Origin: an uncultured Eubacterium sp.
Lineage (GTDB): Bacteria > Bacillota > Clostridia > Lachnospirales > Lachnospiraceae
Length of the DNA: 11,038 nucleotides
Direction: 5' to 3'
NCBI GenBank assembly: GCA_910579075.1
Contig: CAJTSV010000121.1
Coordinates: forward strand, 1 to 11,038
Shown here in pieces: positions 1 through 6,719 of the stretch. The notes beneath the pieces were generated by a model. The model was not told the DNA's origin. It searched no databases and was given only the letters and a program-made list of their open reading frames with translations. How positions within the stretch are numbered: position 1 is the stretch's first letter; every line of letters starts with the position of its first letter. A program made the translations under genes and the position numbers.

Positions 1-54
1 AAAAAAGGGCTGGCGCATTAAGAAAAATTTTTCTTAATGCGCCAGCCCTTTTTT
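1..54. terminator. Perfect 54-base palindrome, bidirectional intrinsic terminator
   Basis: Bases 1-27 are the exact reverse complement of 28-54, with A6 at the left edge and T6 at the right. The GC-rich core (GGGCTGGCGC) flanked by A and T tracts gives an intrinsic terminator in either direction. As no gene is visible to its left, the served gene probably lies outside the window. On the plus strand it would end transcription coming from the left, and on the minus strand it would end anything antisense to the chemoreceptor leader. The palindrome has no unpaired loop bases, so a real loop must open the central A/T run. Confidence 0.9.
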
Positions 55-79
55 CTTAAAAAATCCCCAGGAAATATGA

Positions 80-108
80 TTGTATTTTTTCCAGAAATCC
101 TGTACACT
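80..108 (+). promoter_or_regulatory. Weak candidate promoter for the chemoreceptor gene
   Basis: TTGTAT (80-85) and TACACT (103-108) are separated by 17 bases, a permitted sigma-A geometry, but they match only 3 of 6 and 4 of 6 consensus bases. No sigma-D/sigma-28 flagellar promoter (TAAA-N15-GCCGATAA type) was found between 55 and 251, although many clostridial chemoreceptor genes use one. Treat this as a guess. If used, it leaves a leader of about 135 bases containing small inverted repeats. Confidence 0.25.
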
Positions 109-251
109 AGACGTTAAGGCGTTCCTTAAAAAGCATTTCAGCAGACTGCATCTTAAGCTTTGCGGAAAGCATTTTTAAGACACGCTTTAGAGCAGCAGTT
201 GTTTTATACCTGCAGCAATGTACATAAGCTGCACTGGAAGGAGTATGAATC

Positions 252-1937
252 ATGAAAAAATCCATAAACCAATCCACGCTGACCATGATTTTAAACGGGA
301 TATCGATTTTTGCCCTGCTATTCATGGGCTTTGCGCTATTTTCAAACAGCCATATCCGCGGGCTTTTAAATGAAGCAAACGAAGCACGGTTCAATCTGAC
401 TTATAACGCCAACCGGTTCATGAACGGTTCTGCTTACCTGACAAACGAAGTCCGTGCATTTGCTGCAACCGGAGACAGGGAGCATTATGACAATTACTGG
501 ACAGAAGTCAATGATTCCAAAAACCGGGACATCGGCGTTGCCGCTATGCAGGAAATCGGCATTACATCGGAAGAACAGGAAATGATTGACCAGATGTATA
601 CCCTGTCCAATGAGCTTGTCCCGCTGGAAGAAGCAGCCATGAACAAGGTATTAAGCGGAAACCGTGCCGATGCTGTTTCCTATGTATACGGACCGGAATA
701 CAGCGAAGCCATTTCCCAGATTAATTCCCTAAAGGAACAGTTTCTTTCAGGGCTGGATGAACGGACACTGGCACGCATTGATAACCTGAATGCCCAGGCC
801 GGCTTTATCCGGTATGCAATGATTATCGTGCTTTTGATTATCGCAGCCATACAGTTTATCATGATGGCTGTGACAAGCAGGCGCATGCTGCGTCCGGTCA
901 TTGCCGTGCGCGACCAGATGGGCGAAATTTCAAAAGGCAACCTTTCTGCGGAATTTGCACTGGAGCCAGATACCTCTGAAATCGGAATGCTTGTAAACTC
1001 GATTCATGAGACGAAACGGGAACTGAAAAAATATATTCAGGATATTGACCATAAATTAGCACAGATGGCACAGGGTACCATGGATTTGTCTATCGGCAAT
1101 GATTACCGGGGTGAATTTCTTCCAATCCAAAACGCAATGCGACAGATTTTAGACTCCCTGAACCATGCCCTCTCCCAAATCAGCCGGACTGCCGACCAGG
1201 TATCGGAAGAATCCGAGCGGATGGCTTCGGGCGCGGATGTACTCTCAAACGGCACGGTGCGCCAGGCTTCTGCTGTCCAGGAGCTTTCTGCAAGCATCCA
1301 GGAAATATCCGGCCAGGTAGACCGCACATCCAAAGACGCCGATAATGCAAGGCTTGCTTCCGCAGATGCTGCGAAACAGCTGACCATATGCAGTGAGAAA
1401 ATGTCAGCGCTGACAAGCGCCATGGATGATATTTCCAAATCGTCGAACCAGATTGGGGGCATTATCAAAACGATTGAAGATATTTCGTTCCAGACAAACA
1501 TTCTGGCACTCAACGCTGCTGTGGAAGCGGCACGCGCCGGAGAAGCCGGAAAAGGCTTCGCGATTGTCGCGGATGAAGTACAAGATCTGGCAAACAAAAG
1601 CGCTGCTTCCGCACAGGATATTGCAGAACTCATTGAAAATTCGATGCAGCTTGTGCAGTATGGTTCTTCCCTGACCTCTGAGACGACCGCTTCTATTATG
1701 TCCGTCGTTTCAAGTGCACAGGAATCAACCTCGATGGTCGAACGGATTGCAGAATCTGCCATGTCCCAGTCATCCGCCCTGCGCCAGCTGACCCAGGGCA
1801 TGGAGCAGATATCCGAAGTCGTGCAGACCAATGCTTCTACGGCACAGGAATCGGCAAGGCTCGCAAAAGAGCTGCAGGGCCAGGCAGAGGGGCTGCGCCA
1901 GTCCGTGCACAGGTTCCGCCTTCGCAGGCAGGCATAA
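252..1937 (+). CDS. Methyl-accepting chemotaxis protein (4-helix-bundle sensor)
   Basis: This is an inner-membrane chemoreceptor that controls CheA through CheW in response to a ligand. The 561 residues show a classic layout: TM1 at about 12-31, a helical extracytoplasmic sensor at 32-186 (4HB-type by length and helical character), TM2 at about 187-207, and HAMP at 208-262 with the conserved Pro215 and EIGML at 243-247. A second HAMP-like stretch lies at about 263-315. The cytoplasmic signalling hairpin follows, its tip around residues 408-445 (ISFQTNILALNAAVEAARAG, then GKGFAIVADEV). The C-terminus is basic, with no CheR-docking pentapeptide seen. The start is set by AAGGAG at 238-243, 8 bases upstream. 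No che or flagellar genes are adjacent, so this is an isolated receptor and its ligand cannot be told from sequence. It converges on the 2110-2808 gene. Product certain; ligand unknown. Confidence 0.96.
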   Translation: MKKSINQSTLTMILNGISIFALLFMGFALFSNSHIRGLLNEANEARFNLTYNANRFMNGSAYLTNEVRAFAATGDREHYDNYWTEVNDSKNRDIGVAAMQEIGITSEEQEMIDQMYTLSNELVPLEEAAMNKVLSGNRADAVSYVYGPEYSEAISQINSLKEQFLSGLDERTLARIDNLNAQAGFIRYAMIIVLLIIAAIQFIMMAVTSRRMLRPVIAVRDQMGEISKGNLSAEFALEPDTSEIGMLVNSIHETKRELKKYIQDIDHKLAQMAQGTMDLSIGNDYRGEFLPIQNAMRQILDSLNHALSQISRTADQVSEESERMASGADVLSNGTVRQASAVQELSASIQEISGQVDRTSKDADNARLASADAAKQLTICSEKMSALTSAMDDISKSSNQIGGIIKTIEDISFQTNILALNAAVEAARAGEAGKGFAIVADEVQDLANKSAASAQDIAELIENSMQLVQYGSSLTSETTASIMSVVSSAQESTSMVERIAESAMSQSSALRQLTQGMEQISEVVQTNASTAQESARLAKELQGQAEGLRQSVHRFRLRRQA

Positions 1938-1975
1938 AAGCTTCCTGCATGCCGGAACATACAGGCTGAACATCC

Positions 1976-2091
1976 AAAATTCGAGGGGCTGCCACACGAA
2001 GAAACATGATACCAGATATCGTTCATTTCCATCGTTCTTTCATACGATACCTTGTATATGCTTTGCTTCGTGCGACAGCCCCTCGAATTTT
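1976..2091. repeat. Long imperfect hairpin (about 116 bases) between convergent genes
   Basis: The left arm (1976-2022) pairs with the right arm (2044-2091) almost throughout. The outer 26 bases (1976-2001 against 2066-2091) have only two mismatches. The inner part pairs with small bulges, leaving a loop of about 21 bases (2023-2043). The core GGGGCTG/CAGCCCC flanked by A4 and T4 could terminate both the chemoreceptor gene (stop 38 bases to the left) and the minus-strand gene whose stop is at 2110. The stem is much longer than an ordinary terminator, so a MITE or other mobile hairpin is equally possible. No target-site duplication is evident at its edges. Confidence 0.8.
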
Positions 2092-2109
2092 CCCAAAAAT
2101 CTTTTCCCA

Positions 2110-2808
2110 TCAGGAACTGGCAAGATACGTGACCAGCCGGCTGTAGCGTTTTGTTTCGTCCGCGATATCCCTGCTGGAAACGCCATAAAACATCCAGATA
2201 TCCCGCACGATACGTTTCAGTACTTTCTCTGTCTTTTCCTGGCTGCTGCTTATGCTGATATCCAGCATTTCATGTATCAGTTCCATATTCAGATGGATAA
2301 CGCCCTTCTTTTTCAGGCGGATTTCGTAGCATTCAAACTCTACCGGAAAGACGTGTTCCGGCACGGCCTTTGCTTTTTCCTGGTATTCCATGACCTTTTC
2401 CATATAAAGCTGTATCTGCTTTTGTTCCGTTTCCCGGATGGCATCTGCATGCAGCAGCTTCTGTGGAAAATAATCCTGCAGCGGCCTGCCAAGCAGCTGG
2501 GGCTGATTCTGATGTATCAGCGAAACCCTCGCATTCTGGCGGCATTCCTGATAGCGCCTGCATGTATGCGGCAGCTTTCTGGCATGATACCTGTGTTCGA
2601 TATATTCTGCCGTCTCCCGCAGCGTATGGGGATTTGCCGTAATGCGTGCTGCTGCCAGCCTGCGTTTGCATTTCCAGATTACTGCGTGGACTTTATCATG
2701 GATTTTCTCACGGATATTTTGGGGAACGCCGTGTCCGGACGTGGTTCCGGCAAGAAATACCGACACCGGCCCGTGAGCACCCCCTATGACAGTCTGATTT
2801 TGTTTCAT
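2110..2808 (-). CDS. Unknown protein with N-terminal IGGA-GP motif like decarboxylase beta subunits
   Basis: The 232-residue protein has no confident function. Residues 8-20 (IGGAHGPVSVFLA) closely resemble the IGGADGPTS-type signature of the beta subunits of sodium-pumping decarboxylases (OadB/GcdB/MmdB). Everything after it is soluble, basic and helical, with no membrane segment, so it cannot be such a pump. Databases may mislabel relatives because of this motif. Here the motif's Asp is His and its Thr is Val. The middle is rich in Arg/Lys/His (about 31-95). The C-terminal third (about 195-232) looks like a compact helical domain. The start ATG overlaps the stop of the upstream kinase gene by four bases (ATGA), with GGGAG just upstream, so it is probably translated by coupling. 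It is the last gene of the nrdD block. Confidence 0.75.
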   Translation of the reverse strand: MKQNQTVIGGAHGPVSVFLAGTTSGHGVPQNIREKIHDKVHAVIWKCKRRLAAARITANPHTLRETAEYIEHRYHARKLPHTCRRYQECRQNARVSLIHQNQPQLLGRPLQDYFPQKLLHADAIRETEQKQIQLYMEKVMEYQEKAKAVPEHVFPVEFECYEIRLKKKGVIHLNMELIHEMLDISISSSQEKTEKVLKRIVRDIWMFYGVSSRDIADETKRYSRLVTYLASS

Positions 2809-3323
2809 GCATGTTTCTCCCTGTGTATGGCATTTACAATCTCACGCACAACGCCTTTGATATCCAGCTGCTGTACGTCAATGGTCAGATGCGCATATTT
2901 TTCATACAGCGGCTCCCGTTCCCGCATAATATCGCGCAGCGTCTGGCCCTGCTTCATCACGACGCCGCGCTCTGTGAGGTCGCCAAGACGCGCTTCCAGA
3001 CACTCATACGGCAGCTTTAAATATACCACGGTTGAGATTTCCCTCAGATGCTCCATCGCTTCTTTTCCAAATACGGCGCTTCCGCCTGTCGCAATCACGG
3101 AGCGTTCGGTTTTCAGTGCTGCGTTTACACGGTTTTCGATTTCCAGAAATCCCTCATCCCCGTGCGTGTCTATCAGTTCATGAAGCAGCTGCCCTGTGGA
3201 CTGCTGGATTTCCAGGTCACTGTCCACAAAGCGGTACCCAAGCACCTTTGCAAGGACGACGCCCACGGTGCTTTTCCCGGCACCCGGCATGCCGGTCAGC
3301 GTAATATTGCTTCCCCGCTCCAT
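2805..3323 (-). CDS. Shikimate kinase-like P-loop kinase
   Basis: This 172-residue NMP-kinase-fold protein has the size and order of shikimate kinase, which phosphorylates shikimate at O3 in chorismate synthesis. Seen are Walker A GMPGAGKST at 11-19, the DSD Mg/substrate motif at 34-36, ATGG at 78-81, a lid region at about 112-125 and REREPLYEKYA at 134-144, matching the conserved R-x-PLYxExA segment. One deviation matters: the family's FRxxE motif, whose Arg binds the shikimate carboxylate, reads FLEIE here (Leu60). The usual GGG is GGS (80-82). It may therefore be a divergent enzyme or act on another small substrate, so I give no gene symbol. The chosen ATG has a purine-rich GGAAAGGAAG site upstream. 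It begins 23 bases after nrdD ends, so it is likely cotranscribed with it. Confidence 0.82.
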   Translation of the reverse strand: MERGSNITLTGMPGAGKSTVGVVLAKVLGYRFVDSDLEIQQSTGQLLHELIDTHGDEGFLEIENRVNAALKTERSVIATGGSAVFGKEAMEHLREISTVVYLKLPYECLEARLGDLTERGVVMKQGQTLRDIMREREPLYEKYAHLTIDVQQLDIKGVVREIVNAIHREKHA

Positions 3324-3346
3324 TTTTATAATACTTCCTTTCCTTA

Positions 3347-5514
3347 TTATAAATGCAGCACGCGCTCTTTGATTTCCTGCGTGCGTCCCTGGTTCCAGAA
3401 CTGCGTGCCGATATAGCCGCAGGTCCTTCTGGCCACGCACAGGTAATCCTGGTCCCGGCTGCCACACTGCGGGCATTCCCAGACCAGCTTTCCTTCTTTA
3501 TCGGACACAATCTGTATCTCGCCGTTAAACCCGCATTTTTCACAGTAATCGCTTTTCGTATTCAGTTCTGCATATACGATGCTGTCATAAATGACTTTCA
3601 TGACAGCCAGCACCGATTCGATATTTTTCTGCAAATCCGGCACTTCCACATAGCTGATAGCACCGCCCGGGGAAAGCTTCTGGAAATCCGCTTCGAATTT
3701 CAGCTTGGAAAATGCGTCTATCTGCTCTGTCACATGGACATGATAGCTGTTTGTAATATAATTTTTATCCGTTACCCCGCTCAGTATGCCAAACCGTTTC
3801 TGCAGGCATTTTGCAAACCGGTACGTTGTGGATTCCATCGGCGTGCCATAGACCGAATAGCTGATATGCTCTGCCTGCTTCCACTCCAGGCATTTATCAT
3901 TCAGTGTCTGCATGACTTTCAAGGCAAACTCCCGTCCCTTTTCCGAAGTATGCCTTTCCCCGGTCATGCGCACGCACATTTCGCAAAGTCCGGCATAGCC
4001 GAGGGAAATCGTGGAATAGCCGTCATACAGCAGCCGGTCAATTTTTTCTCCCTTTTTCAGCCTTGCCAGCGCGCCATGCTGCCACAAAATCGGTGCCACG
4101 TCCGAAGGCGTTCCTTTCAGGCGGTTGTGGCGGCACATCAGCGCCCGCTTGCACATGGCCAGCCGTTCATCAAAAATTTTCCAGAACTGCTCCATATCCC
4201 CGCCCGAGGAACATGCGATATCCACCAGATTCAGCGTCACGACACCCTGGTTAAACCTGCCATAAAACTGATACTTGTCTTCCGCATTTTTATAAACAGT
4301 CAGAAACGAACGGCAGCCCATGCAGGTATAGCAGCAGCCCTGTTTCAGCTTTTTCATCATTTTTTCAGAAATATAATCCGGCACCATGCGCTTTGCTGTA
4401 CACCGGGCCGCTATCCTTGTCAGGTAATAATATTTGCTGTCTTCGTGAATGTTATCTTCTTCGAGCACGTAAATCAGCTTTGGAAACGCTGGCGTGATGT
4501 AAATGCCCTGCTCATTCATAACGCCCTTAATCCGCTGGTTTAACATCTCCTCGATGCAGATGGCAAGGTCGTCGCGCGTCTGTCCTTCCTCTACTTCATT
4601 TAAATACATAAAGACTGTTACAAAAGGCGCTTGCCCGTTTGTGGTCATCAGGGAAATAACCTGGTACTGAATCATCTGCACGCCCTGCCTGATTTCATCA
4701 CGCACCCTTTTTTCTGCAATCTCATTAATTTTAATCTCGTCTAAATCCAGTTCTTCCGCTTCGAATTCTTCCCGCACGCGCTTTCTGTATTTTTCCCGGC
4801 TGACCTGGACAAACGGTGCTAAATGCGACAGGGAAATGCTCTGCCCGCCCCGCCATACTGCGCGCTTGCAATCTGCGCAATGGACTGCGTCGCAATGTTG
4901 CATGCCGTCGCAAAGCTTTTTGGCGGCTCAATTAACGTTTCGCTGATAACCGTGCCGTTTTGCAGCATGTCCTCCAAGTTGACCAGACAGCAGTTGTGCA
5001 TATGCTGTGCGAAATAATCTGCATCATGAAAATGGATAATCCCTTCTTCATGCGCGCTCACAATGTCTTCCGGCAGCAGGAAACGCTTGGTAATGTCCTT
5101 GCTGACTTCGCCTGCCATATAATCGCGCTGCACGCTGTTTACGGTCGGGTTTTTATTGGAATTTTCCTGCTTTACTTCTTCGTTATTGCACTCAATCAGG
5201 CTGAGTATCTGTTCATCCGTCGAATTCGATTTGCGTACCAGCGCCCGCTTATAACGATATGTAATATAATTTCTTGCAACATCAAAGGCACGCTGGTTCA
5301 TAATCTCATTTTCTACCAGGTCCTGGATTTCCTCTACATTCAGCGCCCGTTCCATCCGTTCACAGATTTTTCTCACATTATCTGATATCAATGCGACTTG
5401 CAGCTCATTCAGCCTGGCGCTCTCCTGCACGCTCAGATTGGCCCTGCTTACCGCCTGACTGATTTTATCGATGTCAAATGTCATCTCTGAACCACTTCGT
5501 TTAATAATCTTCAT
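3347..5514 (-). pseudogene. nrdD: Anaerobic (class III) ribonucleoside-triphosphate reductase, frameshifted
   Basis: NrdD makes deoxynucleotides anaerobically using a glycyl radical installed by NrdG. Residues 1 to about 92 form an ATP-cone (KRSGSEMTFDIDKI). NCC lies at 174-176 and PPKSFATACNIATQ at 197-210. The reading frame is then lost at QYGG (residues 219-222): codons continue AGRAFPCRI and stop at 4819-4821, whereas the expected QSISLSHLAPFV continues in another frame. Skipping one copy of a 5-base tandem repeat (4845-4854) restores a normal product of about 720 residues. The distal part keeps the zinc site (CEKC and CPQC) and the radical loop RTCGYIG followed by NQGRTQEIKERV. AAGGAG 9 bases upstream fixes the ATG at 5514. 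No nrdG is in the window. All other sequence looks intact, so the break is recent or a sequencing or assembly artefact. Confidence 0.93.
4845..4854. repeat. 5-base tandem duplication that breaks nrdD
   Basis: On the minus strand TATGGCGGGGCGGGCAGAGC contains GGCGG twice in tandem (4854-4850 and 4849-4845). Removing one copy gives TAT GGC GGG CAG AGC, that is YGGQS, the sequence expected at this point of NrdD. The duplication adds five bases, shifting the frame. Confidence 0.85.
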
Positions 5515-5554
5515 CTCAACCTGCTCCTTATCTGGGTTTTTGCCTATGCATGTT

Positions 5555-5583
5555 ATTGTAGCCAAACCTGGCTGTGATGTCAA
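5555..5583 (-). promoter_or_regulatory. Sigma-A promoter of nrdD
   Basis: On the minus strand TTGACA (5578-5583) is followed by exactly 17 bases and TACAAT (5555-5560). The -35 is a perfect match and the -10 matches 5 of 6. It leaves a leader of roughly 35 bases before the nrdD ATG at 5514 and probably drives nrdD, the kinase-like gene and the 2110-2808 gene. Confidence 0.88.
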
Positions 5584-5589
5584 TGCCTA

Positions 5590-5605
5590 ATACTATATCT
5601 ATGAA
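5590..5605 (-). promoter_or_regulatory. Promoter-proximal NrdR-like box (weaker)
   Basis: Read on the minus strand this is TTCATAGATATAGTAT. Its core matches most of the NrdR consensus acaCwAtATaTwGtgt, but the leading bases do not fit. It ends 6 bases upstream of the -35, where a bound repressor would block RNA polymerase. Its centre lies 41 bases from that of the stronger box, about four helical turns. NrdR boxes are known to occur in phased pairs, so position supports what the sequence alone does not. Confidence 0.55.
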
Positions 5606-5630
5606 TTTTTTTATTTATCCCCCAATCAAA

Positions 5631-5646
5631 CCACAATATATAGTAT
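5631..5646 (-). promoter_or_regulatory. Distal NrdR-like box (strong match)
   Basis: ATACTATATATTGTGG on the minus strand matches the NrdR box consensus acaCwAtATaTwGtgt at 14 of 16 positions, counted by eye. NrdR is the ATP/dATP-sensing ATP-cone repressor of ribonucleotide reductase genes, and this site sits upstream of the nrdD promoter. It lies between that promoter and the hisB terminator. Confidence 0.72.
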
Positions 5647-5655
5647 CTGCTTTGT

Positions 5656-5689
5656 AAAAAAAGATGAACCCTGGCTGTCTGGTCCATCT
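5656..5689 (-). terminator. Intrinsic terminator of the hisB unit
   Basis: On the minus strand AGATGGACC (5689-5681) pairs with GGTTCATCT (5670-5662) over 9 base pairs, including one G-U, around a 10-base loop. A run of T follows (5661-5656). It lies 25 bases after the hisB stop and separates it from the nrdD promoter region. Confidence 0.85.
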
Positions 5690-5714
5690 TCCCGTGATTA
5701 TCATCAAGTGTTTC

Positions 5715-6302
5715 CTATAGTACTCCCTTTGTGGAAAGTACATCCGTAATGCGTTCATCAAATGAAACCGCCATATCCAGCGCTTTCGCGAATGCCTTGA
5801 ACATTGCTTCCATTTTATGGTGGTCATTTTCACCGTACAGTACTTTCAGATGCAGGTTCATGGCACCGGCATAGCTGACTGCATAAAAAAATTCCTTTGC
5901 CATCTGCGTGTCCATTTCCCCGCATTTTTCCCCCGAAAACGGTGCATCAAAGACCAGATACGGCCTGCCGGATAAATCAATGGCGCATACAGCCAGCGCT
6001 TCATCCATCGGCAGCATGAAATACCCGTACCGGCGTATGCCCTTTTTATCCCCTGCTGCTTCCCTGATTGCGCTGCCCAGCACAATTCCGGTATCTTCCA
6101 CCGTATGGTGCGCATCGACCTGCAGGTCGCCATGGCAGGACAGCTCCAGGTCAAATAATCCATGCCTGGCAAATCCGTCCAGCATATGGTCAAAAAATGC
6201 AATCCCGGTGTCCAGGCTGCTTTTTCCCGTCCCGTCCAGATTCAGTGCAGCCTTTATCTGTGTTTCTTTGGTTTCCCGTATAATATGTGCTGTCCGGCTC
6301 AT
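5715..6302 (-). CDS. hisB: Imidazoleglycerol-phosphate dehydratase
   Basis: HisB converts imidazole glycerol phosphate to imidazole acetol phosphate, the sixth step of histidine synthesis, using Mn2+ in a cytoplasmic 24-mer. The 195 residues match the monofunctional enzyme in length. Seen are RETKET at 9-14, the FFDHML motif at 37-42, the metal-binding HHTVED at 65-70, the second metal motif HHKMEAMFKAFAKAL at 161-175 and the typical STKGVL C-terminus. The start overlaps the stop of the upstream small gene by four bases (ATGA), with GAAGGGG as ribosome binding site. No other his gene is in the window, so this gene is separated from the rest of the pathway. A promoter lies upstream of the small gene and a terminator directly downstream. 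Confidence 0.97.
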   Translation of the reverse strand: MSRTAHIIRETKETQIKAALNLDGTGKSSLDTGIAFFDHMLDGFARHGLFDLELSCHGDLQVDAHHTVEDTGIVLGSAIREAAGDKKGIRRYGYFMLPMDEALAVCAIDLSGRPYLVFDAPFSGEKCGEMDTQMAKEFFYAVSYAGAMNLHLKVLYGENDHHKMEAMFKAFAKALDMAVSFDERITDVLSTKGVL

Positions 6303-6457
6303 GCATCTGCCCCTTCACTTTTTTTCTTTTCATGTTCCTGGTCCCATTTGGAAATCAGCCTTGTGCGCACCCATTGCGGGTCATTGCAGTAAACGCGCTG
6401 TACATAGCTGCAGTATTCCCTGCGGGTCATTTCCTGAATATTCTTTTGTTCCAGCAT
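6299..6457 (-). CDS. Small unknown protein coupled to hisB (52 aa)
   Basis: I do not recognise this protein. It is hydrophilic and charged, starts MLEQKNIQEMTRREYCSYV, has two cysteines and a C-terminal Lys/Glu-rich tail, and lacks a signal or membrane segment. The ATG at 6457 is chosen because AAAGGAG sits 8 bases upstream. An earlier in-frame ATG at 6502 has no ribosome binding site. The gene is the first of a two-gene unit behind a good promoter, and its stop overlaps the hisB start by ATGA. That makes accidental coding unlikely and suggests that its translation sets hisB translation. Its role may be only that coupling, or a partner of histidine synthesis; neither can be decided here. Confidence 0.75.
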   Translation of the reverse strand: MLEQKNIQEMTRREYCSYVQRVYCNDPQWVRTRLISKWDQEHEKKKSEGADA

Positions 6458-6532
6458 ACTGTATTCTCCTTTGTTGTACTTGTGTTTATGCCTGTGCTGC
6501 ATGCAGCTGGTTTTTTCTGTGCCGTGTAATCT

Positions 6533-6561
6533 ATTGTAATCGGTTTTGGAAATTCTTTCAA
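6533..6561 (-). promoter_or_regulatory. Sigma-A promoter of the small gene and hisB
   Basis: On the minus strand TTGAAA (6556-6561) and TACAAT (6533-6538) are separated by exactly 17 bases. The leader to the ATG at 6457 is about 70 bases and contains the 12-base palindrome GCTGCATGCAGC. No T-box stem or specifier loop, and no His-run leader peptide, was recognised in it. Confidence 0.82.
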
Positions 6562-6628
6562 GTGTTTTTTATGACAAACTGATCTCCTGCAGCCGCAAAC
6601 GTTCCTGTCCACTCCGTGACCAGTAACC

Positions 6629-6662
6629 GGCAAAAAGCCGGGAAACATACTGTCCCGGCTTT
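6629..6662 (-). terminator. Intrinsic terminator after the pspC-like gene
   Basis: AAAGCCGGGA (6634-6643) and TCCCGGCTTT (6653-6662) form a perfect 10-base-pair stem with a 9-base loop. Read on the minus strand the stem runs into TTTTT. It lies 58 bases past the stop of the PspC gene, closing that transcription unit. Confidence 0.78.
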
Positions 6663-6719
6663 CGCTGCATCCGGATATGGAACCGTCCATTCCTTATCCT
6701 GAATTCATTTTTACCATTC

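Noticed and set aside
55..251. c-di-GMP riboswitch or sigma-D promoter ahead of the chemoreceptor
   Set aside because: None of the conserved GEMM core or GCCGATAA-type -10 is present.
1103..2110. A 335-codon minus-strand frame antisense to the chemoreceptor
   Set aside because: Ser/Ala/Cys-rich mirror of the receptor's helical coding sequence, with no family motif or ribosome binding site.
1831..3183. A 450-codon plus-strand open frame overlapping the chemoreceptor end and two minus-strand genes
   Set aside because: It starts inside the receptor gene, crosses the intergenic hairpin, and its protein is Cys/Phe/His-rich low-similarity sequence. The minus-strand genes have motifs, ribosome binding sites and ATGA junctions.
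3353..4543. A 396-codon plus-strand frame antisense to nrdD
   Set aside because: Mirrors the conserved nrdD coding frame and has no domain; it is a codon-bias shadow.
6457..6502. His-rich start MQHRHKHK upstream of the small gene, as a his attenuator leader
   Set aside because: Only three scattered His codons, no ribosome binding site for that ATG, and no terminator/antiterminator pair before hisB.
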